Source: Aristolochia californica
Lineage: Eukaryota; Streptophyta; Magnoliopsida; Piperales; Aristolochiaceae
Reading direction: 5' to 3'
DNA length: 64,000 nucleotides
NCBI GenBank assembly: GCA_029961685.1
Contig: JARWKL010000010.1
Location: 620,001-684,000 of the forward strand
Shown here: positions 49,314 through 60,863 of the stretch, in pieces
How the letters are laid out: the number at the start of each line of letters is the position of its first letter
How positions within the stretch are numbered: position 1 is the first letter of the stretch
Program-made: the position numbers and the translations under genes
The notes under the pieces: model-generated
Seen by the model: the letters and a program-made list of their open reading frames with translations, nothing else
Told to the model about the DNA's origin: nothing
Databases searched by the model: none

Positions 49314-52300
49314 CTACAGAGGAGAAGAAGTTCTCGTTTTGTGCATCTTCTCATCCTCGGAAACTCGAGACAATGAGGAAGATGATACAGCTGCATGGTA
49401 TGAGGAAGAAACCAGCTGTGCCAGAGCAGGCACTGCACCACCTGCAGACAACCAAACTAAGTGAAAAAGGTTACTTTGGTCCTAGTACTAAACTTAAAAT
49501 GACTTGTAATCACAATCAGTTCAGGTCGGGTTAGCCACTACCAATTTGAAAAAAACATCCATTTTTTAAATACATATACTTCACTACAAAACTTCGACAA
49601 CGTTTAGTTTTGTTTGATAATGGGTAAGTTCCACCCTAAATTAGAAACCCTTTACATCTAAACACTTGTACCACTCAACTTATCAAATTTGCATGGCCCA
49701 ACCCAGCAATTAATTAGTTGACAGACCTAATAGTACTTCATTTTACATACTAAATAAAAAAGACATAACTTTCAGATAGTAAAAAAACAAAAAACATTGT
49801 GGCTTTCTGATGGTATCACAATTATATTAAAAATATAAGATTAGATTAAATTTGAAAGTACCATAAGCTAAATTATGAATTAACAACGGTAACCCTGACA
49901 ATATGAATAAATGAAAACAAACTTCAAGGTAAAATAATCTCCCAACCTGCCAAGCCAGCACAAGCTGAAGAGAAGACCATGACAGGGGGTGCCTGCATCA
50001 AACATTTGAACAAAGGTCAATCAAAAAAGGAATTAAAAATGCAATTGCCTAAACTTTTCAAGGGCCTTTAAAGTTCTCCAAATGGAACATGTGTAAAAGA
50101 AAAATCTAAAAAACTCAGATGACCCAAAACAAACTTCGACAGTTCAACAAAAAACTAAAATAGCCATTGATTTGATATTTTCAAATCTATGGGCCTACTT
50201 GGTCAATGAATGAAAGTTCACATACGCCATTCACAGACCATAAAAAGCAGAGAGCCGAGATGAATACAAGAATATGGAACAATCAGCATATCGGCAGTTA
50301 AAAGGTGGGGTAATGATGTGAAAAGCTTCCCTCTCCTTCGAATGTTTTGTCAGAAAGCCCAGGGATCAAGGAGTGAAATAGAGTAGCCATCAACAAGATT
50401 ATTTCAGCATTCTCATTCACATTTAAAAAAGAAAAAAATTCTCAAGTTACAGATAATAGAAGCATAGCCACCCATTATCCAATTTATATATAGGGGCAGT
50501 TGTGGTAAGACTTACATACAGAACTCCAGAAGTAGCTACAGAATAAACTTTTGGAATGTAAAAGATAGCAGAGTGCAAAAGAGTCTCTTGAACATGAGAT
50601 AGAATAAACTATTGGATGCATAATTTGCTAAAAGAGATTTTTAAGGGTCTGTTTGGAACCCCTAGAAAAGAAAATAAAAGAAAAGAAAATGAGAATTTGA
50701 CCATTATTATTCCCAAAAATAATAAAACGGATTTCTATCTTAATTGTCAAAAAGTAATACTTCAACCAGGAAGATAAGGCAACATATCTAAAGAACAGAC
50801 CGGTATCAGTGTTAAGCTGTAAAATTAGAGTAGGTTGCAAACTTTTTATCTCTGTAAGAAATGACTTTTCCAGGATCAAGATTGTAGGCTTATCTCAAAA
50901 ATATCTTTTGTGCAGCTTAAATAGGAAAAAAATATCATAGAAAATTATGCAGTTCTAAAGTTGTAGAGAATGTGACATTGAAAAGTAGCACTTTGTGGAA
51001 AAAAACAGCTTATAATGGCTTCCATATCTGCAGAATATCATTTTTTGGCTCTCATAAGGAAAATTTTCAAGCAGAACACTTGCAGGAGCCAGTGTCTGCC
51101 AAGGACACATGATAGCTTCCTCATGAAGTGATCGTAAGTGAGTAACATGTACTTTAACCTTGGTGTAACAGTTCTCTCCATATAAGAATACTATATCACA
51201 ATGAATAAAAAAAACAAACTAGGTCACTTACTCCAACAAGAAAGTGTACCCACATGGGCCCTTTAATCCTCCTCTGGACAATAGGCATCACTGCAACGGG
51301 CAATAAAATGTGACAACAGCTCTATAAAATAGTAACAGAGAAAAAGGCCAGAAACCAAATCAACGAATTACTTTATCATGCATAAGGTGGAGACAACAGT
51401 TTAAATGAAATCAAGTTTACAATTACTTCAAATTTGCTGACCAACCAATGCAAGACAGCAGATTCACTGATAAAAGCTTCAAAGATTCAAAACAAGACAC
51501 TGACATGTAATTCCAAAATTCCTAGCATTGAGAATGTTAAGAGGAATAATCCCACATAGAATAATGGGAAAATCATTAGTTAGAAAAAGGACCTAATATT
51601 GGTTAGTCATTCTGGAATGGAACTGTAGCCAACTTTAATATGGTATGCCAGTAGGACTTGCTTTGTTTACGAAAATATTGTGGTTATTAGATGGAAAAAG
51701 GGTTTCTAACTTCTGGTCGTCATTTTTTGATGGACCTAGATCCTACTTTTAATAGCAAATGTATTTTCACCAAAGCTTCATACATCATTATTGATCCTTT
51801 AGTTGCTGAAGTTTAGAAGAAAAATGATTTTTTGGTTTATCTAGTACTTGAGTGTTGTAGTTAATCATTGTTTTCACCACTAAAGAAAAAAGAGAAAAGA
51901 AATCTTGGGGGGGAGAGGAAAAAAATTCATCTGGAGCACAAAAAACAACATTAGAAGATCTTTTCAATGCAACATAGAGATTAATGAGAAATGGCTAAAA
52001 TGCTAAGTCCTATAACGAAGAAAATCTAGTTACTGGTCATGTTGTGTACATGTGAAGCTTCATTTAACAACAATACATCCAAATTCAAAACAAGAAAGCA
52101 ATGACTTTGACAAAGCTACCACACAAAAACACATTCCATTGAAATGTGTAAGCTAAATGATAGACTAGTTTGAAAAAGCTTCTCCATGCCTTCCCCTTGC
52201 CAAGTACATCGTGTACTTTGTGGAGTATTCTCCTTCTTATTGTTGTGCAACTTTGTGCATGTGACAACATAACAGGTGCAATACACAAAAGTTTTCCTTG

Positions 52301-54795
52301 ATCAACTTAAAGAAATAATGCATGATCCCATAATAATCAATGAAAGAATACATATGAGTATTGCTTGGAGAGCAGTGCATTCATTGCTGAGACAAAAAAG
52401 AAGATAATGTCTACAGTACTATAACATACCATGGTTAAATCCATAAAAGGCACTAGCCGTCCCACCAACAGCAGAACCAATCTATGACAGAGTAGATACA
52501 AAAGACAAAGAATAATTAGATTAAGTAAAAACATATGAATGACAGTACAAAGACCATCTCAAACCAAAATATGCAACAAGCAGCCGCATAGGTAACAAAG
52601 AACAGAGTATCAGTAAGAACTGAAATCAGTGTAAATTGATATTTAAACTTGTTGGAAGATGGGCGCAAACCCACACGACTAAGGAAGGCCCACATGTTCA
52701 AGTGTGTGGAAGATGGGCTCAAGCCCACAGACCAAGGAGAAAGCCCATAGGCTCACACAGTGGTGGCATGATGGTAAATAAAGAGTCATCTCATAAATAT
52801 GGCACTGATGTAATTAGTTTATGATTTATGTCTCTTATTCACTCTTACTAAGGTGAAGGGTATTATTGTAATATTAATACTTCCTCTTCTCCTCCTAAAA
52901 CCTTCTCTCCACAACTCTTCTTTTTCTTCTCACCCCTTAATCCTCTTCTATTGTGATTATACCTCATGGAATCCTAAGTTTCAACAAAACTTCTTTAAAA
53001 AATAAGTCAATTAATAATAATGTACTCTCCACGGTTTCTCTTGAACTTTCAAACAAAGTATTTGCACAAAAATCAAACAAACAATAAAATGCTATAAAGG
53101 GAATATGGGGAAACTTTGATACTCTTCTAAGTGCAACTATAACCAAATGCTAACAAGCTAAATTGTATCTTATTAAATACCAGACCAAGGCAAAAGAGAA
53201 AGAGATTGGCAACTTAAATCAATTTTTGCTAGAGATTAAATAATTTTCTAATTATTTTCTAATTATAATAAAAGTAACTTCAGTTGCCAATCAAAAAGTG
53301 AAAATAGTAGATACCATGCTATGATTTTTTTTTAAAAGCTCGTTAATCCCCTTGTAATAGATATGTTGGGTGGGGTGGGCATTGGCTTGTTTTGCAGGGA
53401 ACTTGACCTGACCCGACCCAAAAAACCAGATTCAGGTCAGGGACTAGTTTCCTCAAATCATACAGGCAAGGATGGGTCGGGCTACAGGGATGGAGTGGGG
53501 CGGGGATGGGGATGGGGATTGGGTCGGGATCGGGGTAGGGGTCAGGGTTTGGGTTTCGGGTCTTTTTCAGGGTCAGAGTTTTCAAAAACTTGACCCCAAC
53601 CTGGCCTGTGCTCACCCCTAATGTTGGGTTGAGCCTGGTTCCATCCCAAAATGACCAATCATTTAGGAGGCTTATTATCAACTTTATAACCCATTAACTT
53701 TTCTTGTTAACACTTTTCAATGTTAGACTTTTTCCCACACAACACTCTCCTCACATTGAAGTTTACACATAACGGGTCTAAAACTTAGGCACAAACTCCC
53801 AACAGAGCGTTTAACACATAAATTTTCACCTTATGAAGTCCACAACATACAAATAGAGCCCAAAACACACCAATAACCTAGAGAGCACAAACAAGGTTCA
53901 ACCCACACACACATCCTACTTTGGTACCACTATTGAATTGAGTTTTGCTCCATCCTAAAATCACTAGCCCATTAGGAGGCCTACTACTCAATCTTATAAG
54001 CAATTAACTTTTTTCTCAACACTTTTCAATGTGGGACTTTTTCCCACCCAACACAAAGCTAAGTCATCGTTAGAATAGTCTACATAGGTCCATGATTAAA
54101 AAGATCTTGTGCTTATTCCTTGGGAAAGATGCCACCTAACTTAGGCCACACATTTTGGAATAGAATTAGACCAAAAATTAATATGGTATCAAAGTGATGT
54201 CTATATGTGGGCTTTTACCCAAAAAGTTTTCTATAGGAGCCAAAAAACAGGTCACACATGAGGAGAGGTGTTAAAATAGTCCCACATCGATCCAATATTA
54301 AAAAGATTCGTTTTTTTACAAAAAGTAGAGCAGCCCCCCCCCCCCCCCCCCCCCCCACCCCAGAAAAAAAGTGTTAGAACACGTACCATGGAGAAGCTAT
54401 CTCTGATAAAAGGAGCAATGGTCCATCTACTAGTTTCCTGCAAGCAATGGAACATCAGTGAATTTTTATTTTTATTTTTATTGGGAGAATGATGAGAAAT
54501 TCATTTAAGAGAGGGAAGAATACAAAGTGACCTAAAAAGATCATGCAACAAAAAACATAAGAACGCCAATGAAAATCATGTAGCTTGAGAATGACAGGGC
54601 AGAAAACCCATGAAAATCATGTAAAGAAAAACACCTTGGGTTTAAGAAAAAAATATATTTACTTTCATTTTAAATATATAATAAGTGAAACAAAAACATT
54701 CAAAAATGAATGAAAATTTGATATTTTACCAATTCTTTGGATAGAGGGCCTGCACAATGAGGACATCTCAAAGAAGGAGGCTTTGAATCCTCCAT
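49314..54795 (-). CDS. Plant-conserved small membrane protein with N-terminal CPHC motif
   Basis: Exons in coding order: 54795-54730, 54437-54387, 52481-52430, 51290-51232, 49992-49947, 49441-49314; 402 nt, 133 aa, in phase with GT-AG borders. The start MEDSKPPSLRCPHCAGPLSK has one C-x2-C pair (C11, C14), half a zinc ribbon. Residues about 38-60 (MIGSAVGGTASAFYGFNHVM) and 69-105 (FLVGAPPVMVFSSACAG then LAGGAVPALAQLV) are Gly/Ala-rich hydrophobic spans, probably two or three membrane segments. The tail is Ser-rich and charged, ending KTRTSSPL. I recognise the type as conserved in plants but cannot name a function. The introns hold a solo LTR and three miniature LTR elements. A non-coding first exon probably lies near 57.4 kb. 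Confidence 0.82.
50644..50722. mobile_element. MITE arm, copy 2
   Basis: AGGGTCTGTTTGGAACCCCT followed by AGAAAAGAAAATAAAAG and GAATTTGACCATTATTATTC, matching the arms at 48.4 and 60.1 kb. The second arm is missing. Confidence 0.55.
51535..51770 (+). mobile_element. SMART-type miniature LTR element, decayed
   Basis: Left LTR about 51,535-51,640 (TGTTAAGAGGAATAATCCCACA to CTTTAATA), then TGGTATGCCAGTAGG in primer-site position. A poor second LTR with TTCTAACTTCTGGTCGTCATTTT follows. Same family as 11.0 kb. In intron 3 or 4 region of the membrane-protein gene (intron 3). Confidence 0.5.
52650..52986 (+). mobile_element. Solo LTR with 5-bp target duplication
   Basis: 337 bp from TGTTGGAAGATGGGC to AGTTTCAACA. 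AAACT flanks it on both sides (52,645-52,649 and 52,987-52,991). A relative starts at 58,185. In intron 2 of the membrane-protein gene. Confidence 0.9.
53390..53605 (+). repeat. G-rich degenerate simple repeat
   Basis: Dense variants of GGGTCGGG, GGGGATGGGGAT and GGTCAGGG, with a complementary start (TGACCTGACCCGACCC). Open frames here are composition artefacts. Confidence 0.7.
53622..54053 (-). mobile_element. TRIM element, 432 bp with 123-bp LTRs
   Basis: The LTRs are 53,931-54,053 (5') and 53,622-53,744 (3'), each 123 bp. They begin TGTTGGGTGGGAAAAAGTC or TGTTGTGTGGGAAAAAGTC and share GCCTCCTAA and CATTTTGGGATGGA-type blocks. After the 5' LTR comes TGGTACCAAAGTAGG, a primer-site variant. 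The purine tract GAGGAGAG precedes the 3' LTR. No coding capacity. Flanking 5-mers (CCTAA, CAAAG) do not match. Confidence 0.8.
54068..54310 (+). mobile_element. TRIM element, 3' LTR cut short
   Basis: Left LTR 54,068-54,183 (CGTTAGAATAGTC to AATTAATA), then TGGTATCAAAGTGATG as primer site, an 85-bp interior ending GAGGAGAGG, and a partial right LTR from 54,269 (TGTTAAAATAGTCCCACATC) that stops at a T-run. Opposite orientation to the neighbour at 53,622-54,053. Confidence 0.65.
54334..54356 (+). repeat. Poly-C run
   Basis: Twenty-three C followed by ACCCC, 30 bp from exon 2 of the membrane-protein gene. Confidence 0.95.
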
Positions 54796-55759
54796 GATAG
54801 ATCGTAAGCTTCTCACAACTTATCTTCAATTTCAGTTCTCTATGTCCAAAGAGAAGAAAACAAAAACACAAATCAAGGTTAGAAGAAATAAAAACAAACT
54901 TAAAGGAGATTCTAGTAATATTCCTAAGGACAACCAGAACTGATTTGAAAAAAGAAAGACAAACAGCTGATTGTCTATAAGGCTTCATCAAAACAAGCAC
55001 TATTTCTTTGAGAGTCCTCTCTTTTCTGGCATTATCTGTTTAGTGCTGATCTCCTTCTTCAATGTTTAATTCTTATCAGTGTTCTCTCTTCTTTGACAAT
55101 CTCTGCAATTTTTCCTCTTTCTCTCTTCAATTCCCACAAGTGTTTTCAGACCCAGACTAAACCAGTTGAAATAACCAGGTTCAACTAGAGCTGGTTCGTT
55201 GACCTAGTCTGAAATTGAAAGACCCTAATGAGGGGGAAAAATTGGCAGATCTGGACAATGCTGGTTTACCCATTACCCCTCTTTGTTTACACAGAGGAGG
55301 GTGACCACTCTTTCTAAAGGATTTCACTCAGCAGCATTCTTTGTAAACAATGAGAAAAAAGGATTCCTTAAGAAAAACTCCCTAAGGAGAGATATAGACC
55401 AAGATCAAGAAAATATAAGGAAGGAACCCAAAGGCATGGGAAGAGAAAGATTACTCAGACAATTTCCATTCAGAGGCACATTTTACCTTTACACTAGGTC
55501 ATTAACTGATTAAGTAATATTTACGATAGTTCATGTACTTCATAAAAGGAAATAGTGGTACACTGAGTTCACTAAAGCTTCATATTGCATTGACTAATAG
55601 CTGCTCTAACACATGCTCATTTACTAAACCAAAGGACATGCAGCAACTTTTAAAATTTGAAGTAGAGGTGGCTCCTAGGAACCCAAAAAAAGGTTACTTT
55701 AGCTCCTCCATATGGGAGGGAGAACCACATGGTGCATTTACCTTCCTTCATCACCAAAG

Positions 55760-56180
55760 CCCTAAGAGGAGGATTTGTTAATAGTGTAACACAGAGGATT
55801 TATTCTCTGGAGATTGACTAGAGATGGGAGTCTAAGAGGCATAATTGTAATAAGGATTAAGCTTTCTAAGTGGTTGCATATTCCCTTAGCAATTTTGTTA
55901 AGTATTACTTGATTCATAATTTGGGACTCCATACTGTTTAGCAACCATGACATGACAGTATAATTATCAGTCTCCCATTCTTCTGTCTTAGGACTGGGAG
56001 GATCAACAGTAACATACTTAAACTTCTTTTTTAGACACTAAGAATATTTGACCACCTGAGACCAGCCTACATAATTTTTCCCATTCAATTTGACAGAGGA
56101 AATTTGGGTAATATAACTGTCCTTTTTATCTGCTTTTGCTGGTTTCATATCATTCACATTCTCCATGTCTTCAGATTAGA
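55760..56180 (-). mobile_element. Ty1/Copia gag remnant
   Basis: The minus strand reads VKLNGKNYVGWSQVVKYS, then LKKKFKYVTVDPPSPKTEEW and VMSWLLNSMESQIMNQVIL, the N-terminal Copia gag domain. Truncated and with stops. It is a close relative of the remnant at 42.3 kb. In the presumed 5' UTR intron of the membrane-protein gene. Confidence 0.68.
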
Positions 56181-57339
56181 TATACTACTCAACAACTATC
56201 CTTAACCAATGAGATAACTTAAATGCCTCAGCTTAGTCATAAATCCACCAGAGACAAAAGAAAGATAATGGCGCAAATAGGATAGAAAACAGGTAACATG
56301 AAACTTGTGCCAGTTAAACCTGTAAGTTTCTCTGGGAGGTTCTACTGCATAAAGCTGCCTCCTGTCCTTTTTACTGTCTGTACAAACCTAATTCTCTCTA
56401 TTTTTGTGTAGAATTGTTGGAAACTGATGTGGATATCTCGATTACAGTGGTTTGGTCTCCATCGATATCCGACCAGTTAGAAAAACAATATAATTACAAT
56501 TGTGCCCCCTAGACTCACAATCCTTGATGGAAGGGAGATGAGAAAAGGGGAGGGCAGTTGTTCTCCTTAAAGTAAGGGGGAGTCTGGGGCCCTCCTCACC
56601 TTTTTCTGTTTGATAAAACAAAGAGAGGGGAGAGTGAGGCTTTCCGAGGAAGAGGAAAAACCCCACCTCGCCTTCTCCATGTACAAAAGTGAAGGTGAGG
56701 TTGCAATTCCACCTCTCTGTTTACAGACACATAGAGAATTCATCATATCGTGGATCTCATCACTTAAAAAGAATTCATCTCCACTGAAATCAGTACTAGA
56801 CTAAAAAGAATTGCAGCAATCAAAATAACAGGCATATCCAATAAACAACATATTAAACTCTCAAATAAACTCTTTACATCCATGAATAACAAAATCAGAA
56901 TGAAAAAAAAAAAACAATATTTTCATATAAGCAAACACCAACTGAAAATAGCTACAGCTCAAAATCATAACAGCTGTAAATTACACGCACATACGTTGTC
57001 AAAATTCGTTTAATAAGTGGAGGAATATTTCGAGAGGAAAATGAACAGAATTTAATTGGCAGGATTACATTCATCGCCACCAAATATTCATTTTTCCAGA
57101 AACCACATAAACAACAAAAGCGAAAGGAGCCAAATTGACAGAAATTTCTTATCTAATTTGTTTTTCACTAACGGGAGAGAGTGAAGGAAGCTCGTTTAAG
57201 ATTTCCAGAACATTCTTTAGGTGAGCGAAAGAAAAAATTTAGGTCTTTTACTATAGAAGCATTCTAATCATAAGATCAAATAAAAAGAATAGCAAGGAAC
57301 TTTTCAACTCAAGCCTCTGGATAAGGGTTGTCACACCTG

Positions 57340-57550
57340 AAATGTAGGACAGAAAGCCACCGGTCGTTCAATGGAGACCGAAGAAGCGATGGCTTTACTG
57401 GTTGTTCTCCCGGGGAGGGAGCTATTTGTTCGACGAGAGCAGAGCAATGTGTAGCATAGCTTGGGCGGGATTTGTCGTTTGGGAGGAAGAAGAGGATGGT
57501 TCTGTGACGTCTCCCGGTTCCTTCCCCAGCCTGGTGACCGTCGGATTAAT
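57340..57550 (-). promoter_or_regulatory. Probable first non-coding exon and promoter of the membrane-protein gene
   Basis: A GC-richer island in AT-rich DNA. The minus strand has CATTTCAG followed by GTGTGA, a possible donor near 57,337, which would join an acceptor shortly upstream of 54,795 (TTTGGACATAG). Upstream ATGs are quickly closed by stops. Inferred from composition and splice signals only. Confidence 0.4.
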
Positions 57551-58184
57551 AAAAACTTGATCGAATGGTCTGTAATAAAACATGGTCAAGTCAATGAAAA
57601 ATTAACTAAAAATTATGTTTTCTATGTTCTATTTATTATTTAATTATTAATTAATTTTAGATATATAAGAATTAATAATGGATAGTAATTTTTTAGCAAT
57701 AAAAAAAATCTAAAAAAAATCTACATTATCAATAAAAATATAATATAATATAAGTTATTAAAATAAATAAAATAAATAGTTTAAATATCTTCTAATTAAT
57801 TGACATTAAAAAAATTAAAGTATGTGGGCCAAAAATTTTATAATTAAATATAAATTTAAAATCTAAAGAAATTCCTTGAGATAATGAGTGATTATTATAA
57901 ATAATAAAATTGAATAAAATTAACCAAATATGAATTTACCTAGTTTTCATTGAAAATTGCTTTTTTAATATTTTAGAATCCATGAACAAATGGCAAAAAT
58001 ATAAAAGTTATGTAAATGGTGAAATACAGTTGTTAAACCTAACTTAATACATTGGCCTAAACAAGGATATAGTCTAATTCGACAAAACCATAAACTTTAA
58101 AGGATTTTTGCCACATAGAAAAACAAAATTAACAAAATTATTTTCTCATTGACCAATTTTTTCATCGGTTCTTGTATTTGTATT

Positions 58185-58605
58185 TGTTGGAAGACAGGGC
58201 CCAAGCCCACACGACCAAGGAAGACTCATATATCAAAGTGTATTAGAAGATAGACTCAAGCCCATAACACTAAGGAAGACCCATGGATCCAAGATAAATA
58301 GAAGACATGCTCAAGGTCCACAAATCAAGGAGAAAACCCATAAGCCCATATACATTACTGGTAGGACGGTAAATAAAGAGTTTTCTCATAGAGATGACAT
58401 TGGTGTAATTAAGCTAAAGTTCCAGGGTTAAAACCCTAAACCCTAAGTTCAAGGATATTATTATGATATTGTAATTTCATAAATCTATAAGTAGAGCTTC
58501 AGGGGAGGGTTATGAATAATCAATTCCATAACCCTTCTTTCTCCTGTTTTTTCCCAATAGGTTTCTTTTCCTTTTTCTTCATGAGCTAAATTCATGGAGT
58601 CCTGA
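58185..58605 (+). mobile_element. LTR related to 52,650-52,986
   Basis: Starts TGTTGGAAGACAGGGCCCAA and shares CACGACCAAGGAAG, GGTAAATAAAGAG and TTCATGGAGTCCTGA-like blocks with the 52.7-kb solo LTR. It holds an extra copy of the AAGACCCATG segment. The 3' end is decayed and no target duplication was found. Confidence 0.65.
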
Positions 58606-59170
58606 AAAATTAATTGCAATTTATATCTACATTAGTAAAAAAATTAAAAATTGGAAATAATAAAAGAATTAGGCAGACATGAGGAGCCATGAATAACTAG
58701 CATTAGGGATTTCTTTTTCTTACCCTATTTAACAATTTTGAAAGGCAAAAGGAAACAAGAAAAATTAAGTGAATATTTTCTAATTTTATAAATTAGCAAA
58801 AAACACCACAAATTTTTTTGTCCACCCAAAAAAAAAAATTAAATTATATAAAAATAGAGTTTTTTATTTTTGTAATTACTCTTTTTAGTCTCAAAATTGG
58901 CGAACGACCGTACCTCATTCGACATGGGAGACATATATGACATTAGTATTTGCAAGGATGTTGATGTGGTATGCCCAAGAAACTTTGTGCTAGAAGAGAG
59001 TGAGGATAGGCCTCTTGTGATTTCGGTGTATACATTTAACCTTATTATTTGGAAGCTGGTGTGACAATTTTTAATTTTTAATATAAAATTTTATAATAAT
59101 GAAAGGTAAAAACCAATAATTGGACAAGAAAAAAATGTTGCTTGATTGGATTCAATTTTACCTATTTACC

Positions 59171-59793
59171 TGTCAGAGTGGTTTCATCCACTCTTGTAGG
59201 TGGTAACTTTTCACACCTAACAGATCAGTCTGTTGGGTTGTATTGGTTAGCCACTGTCATGGTATTAGAACTGGGCATGCTACGTCCCGTGTTCGAATCC
59301 CGTGAGAGGCGGTAGAGAATGGGCGGGATGGGTGTCAAAGTGATTCCGTCCACTCTTGTAGGCGGTAACTTTCCGCACCTGACAAATCGATCTTTTAAGT
59401 GTATTGGCTAGCCGCTGTCATGGTATCAGAGTTGGGCACGCCACGTCCCACGTTCAAATCCCGTGAGAGTCGGTCAAGAATAGGTGGGGTGGGTGTCAGA
59501 GTGGTTTCGTCCACTCTTGTAGGCGGTAGCTTTCCGCACCTAACAAATCGATCTGTTGGGTTGTATTGGCTAGCCACTGTCATTAGCACCTGACAAATCG
59601 ATCTTTTAAGTGTATTGGCTAGCCGCTGTCATAGTATCAGAGTTGGGCATGCCACGTCCCACGTTCGAATCCCGTGAGAGTCGGTCAAGAATGGGTGGGG
59701 TGGGTGTCAGAGTGGTTTCGTCCACTCTTATAGGCGGTAGCTTTCCGTACCTAACAAATCGATTTGTTGGGTTGTATTGGCTAACCACTGTCA
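59171..59793 (+). mobile_element. Multi-LTR SMART retrotransposon chain with perfect target duplication
   Basis: LTR copies at 59,171-59,259 (89 bp), 59,333-59,420 (88), 59,494-59,582 (89) and 59,705-59,793 (89), plus a 5'-truncated LTR ending at 59,631. Each starts TGTCA(G/A)AGTG and ends CTGTCA. Three interiors of 73-74 bp start with TGGTATCAGAG-type primer sites (59,260, 59,421, 59,632), carry CACGTTCGAATCCCGTGAG, and end in GGGTGGGGTGGG-type purine tracts. TTACC lies directly before (59,166-59,170) and after (59,794-59,798) the whole chain. So the unit inserted once, or grew by recombination between insertions at one site. Confidence 0.9.
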
Positions 59794-60074
59794 TTACCAT
59801 CCTAAGTTGAAATGTTCACAATCTAAGTTAAAAACTTATAGGTAAGAAATATGAAGACAACTAAGGATTAAATTGTCAAACTAATAGAAATTATGAAAGA
59901 TGTTTATTTATGTCCATCTCTACTCCTAAGAAAATATATTTTCCAAATTTATCCAAATGAGTTTCATTAAAGGTATTTAGTTCAAGTTTAAATAGGAAAA
60001 TAAAAGTACAAAAACTAAAATGGTTAGATGAATGAGATAACAATAAAATTTTCCTTTTCACTAACTAGTTTTTG

Positions 60075-60146
60075 GAATAATAATGTTCAAATTTTCCTTT
60101 TATTTTCTTTTCTTTTCCATAGGGTTCTAAACAGACCTTAAAGGGC
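60075..60146. mobile_element. MITE arm, copy 3
   Basis: CTTTTCCATAGGGTTCTAAA and CAGACCTTAAAGG match the reversed end of the 50.6-kb copy, with GGAATAATAATGTTCAAATT inside. Confidence 0.55.
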
Positions 60147-60725
60147 TTATTTGAAAGGTAACTTGTTATTTGTTATAATCTTACTTGTCTTACAAAAATT
60201 ACTTTTATGACTTGTGAATGAGTTTGGACTTTGGGTAGTTTGTTATAATTTATAGAGAGAGAGAAAAGTGAGGTGGAGGTGGTGATGGAAAGGGGAGGGG
60301 CTTCTTACATTGATATTGAAGGGTAGAGAAAACAAGAAGTAGGGTAACCTCCCCCCTCTTATGGCACAAAAATAGGACTCTAGGATGCCCCTCCATTATG
60401 CCATCCTCTAGCCACCTCAGGCAAGTTGAATTGGGTTTAGAACTAGACAAGCTGAGTTGAAGGGTGAGACTTAGACCTCCTATTTCTACCGAGTCCCATT
60501 TGAGTCGCCAGAGTCCGGTTCGAGTCGAATCGAAAAACCATGCTTGATACACAAATCTCTTAGTAATTGGTGTAATATGATGCTTGAAAAAAACTCAAAT
60601 AAGAATTCACAAAGAGTAAATTTTTCATGTGGGAGACCAAACTCTAACTTAGGAATTTTCTTGTGGCCTTTTGATCCAAACTCATACCTCAAAATAGCTA
60701 ATGTGAAGTACAATTTGATTCTACA

Positions 60726-60733
60726 GAATATTC
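60726..60733 (+). promoter_or_regulatory. P1BS element (PHR1 binding site) of PHT1
   Basis: GAATATTC fits GNATATNC, is palindromic and lies 196 bp upstream of the PHT1 start codon, the usual promoter position. PHR-type MYB factors bind it to induce phosphate-starvation genes. One site only was noticed between 59.8 kb and the start. Confidence 0.7.
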
Positions 60734-60863
60734 TATTGTTTTGCTACTTGTCCTAACGATCTCTGTAAGAAATTGTCAGAAGTAAAGAGGACCGCAAGAG
60801 GTCTGTCTCCCTCCTCCACCTCTCAAACCGTTTCTAGCTCTCTTAGGCAAAGATAAATCGCCC

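Larger units (their letters stand above)
57551..60720. other. Repeat-rich intergenic region upstream of PHT1
   Basis: Very AT-rich from 57,600 to 58,150 with no features. Then an LTR at 58,185, the SMART chain at 59,171-59,793 and a MITE arm near 60,075. No coding region seen. Confidence 0.6.

Noticed and set aside
53363..53593. Frames on both strands in G-rich sequence
   Set aside because: Composition-driven; repeats of GGG and GAT variants without domain or codon signal.
59399..59810. Near-identical 64-66-codon frames on both strands
   Set aside because: They fall in the repeated LTR units and reflect the duplication, not genes.
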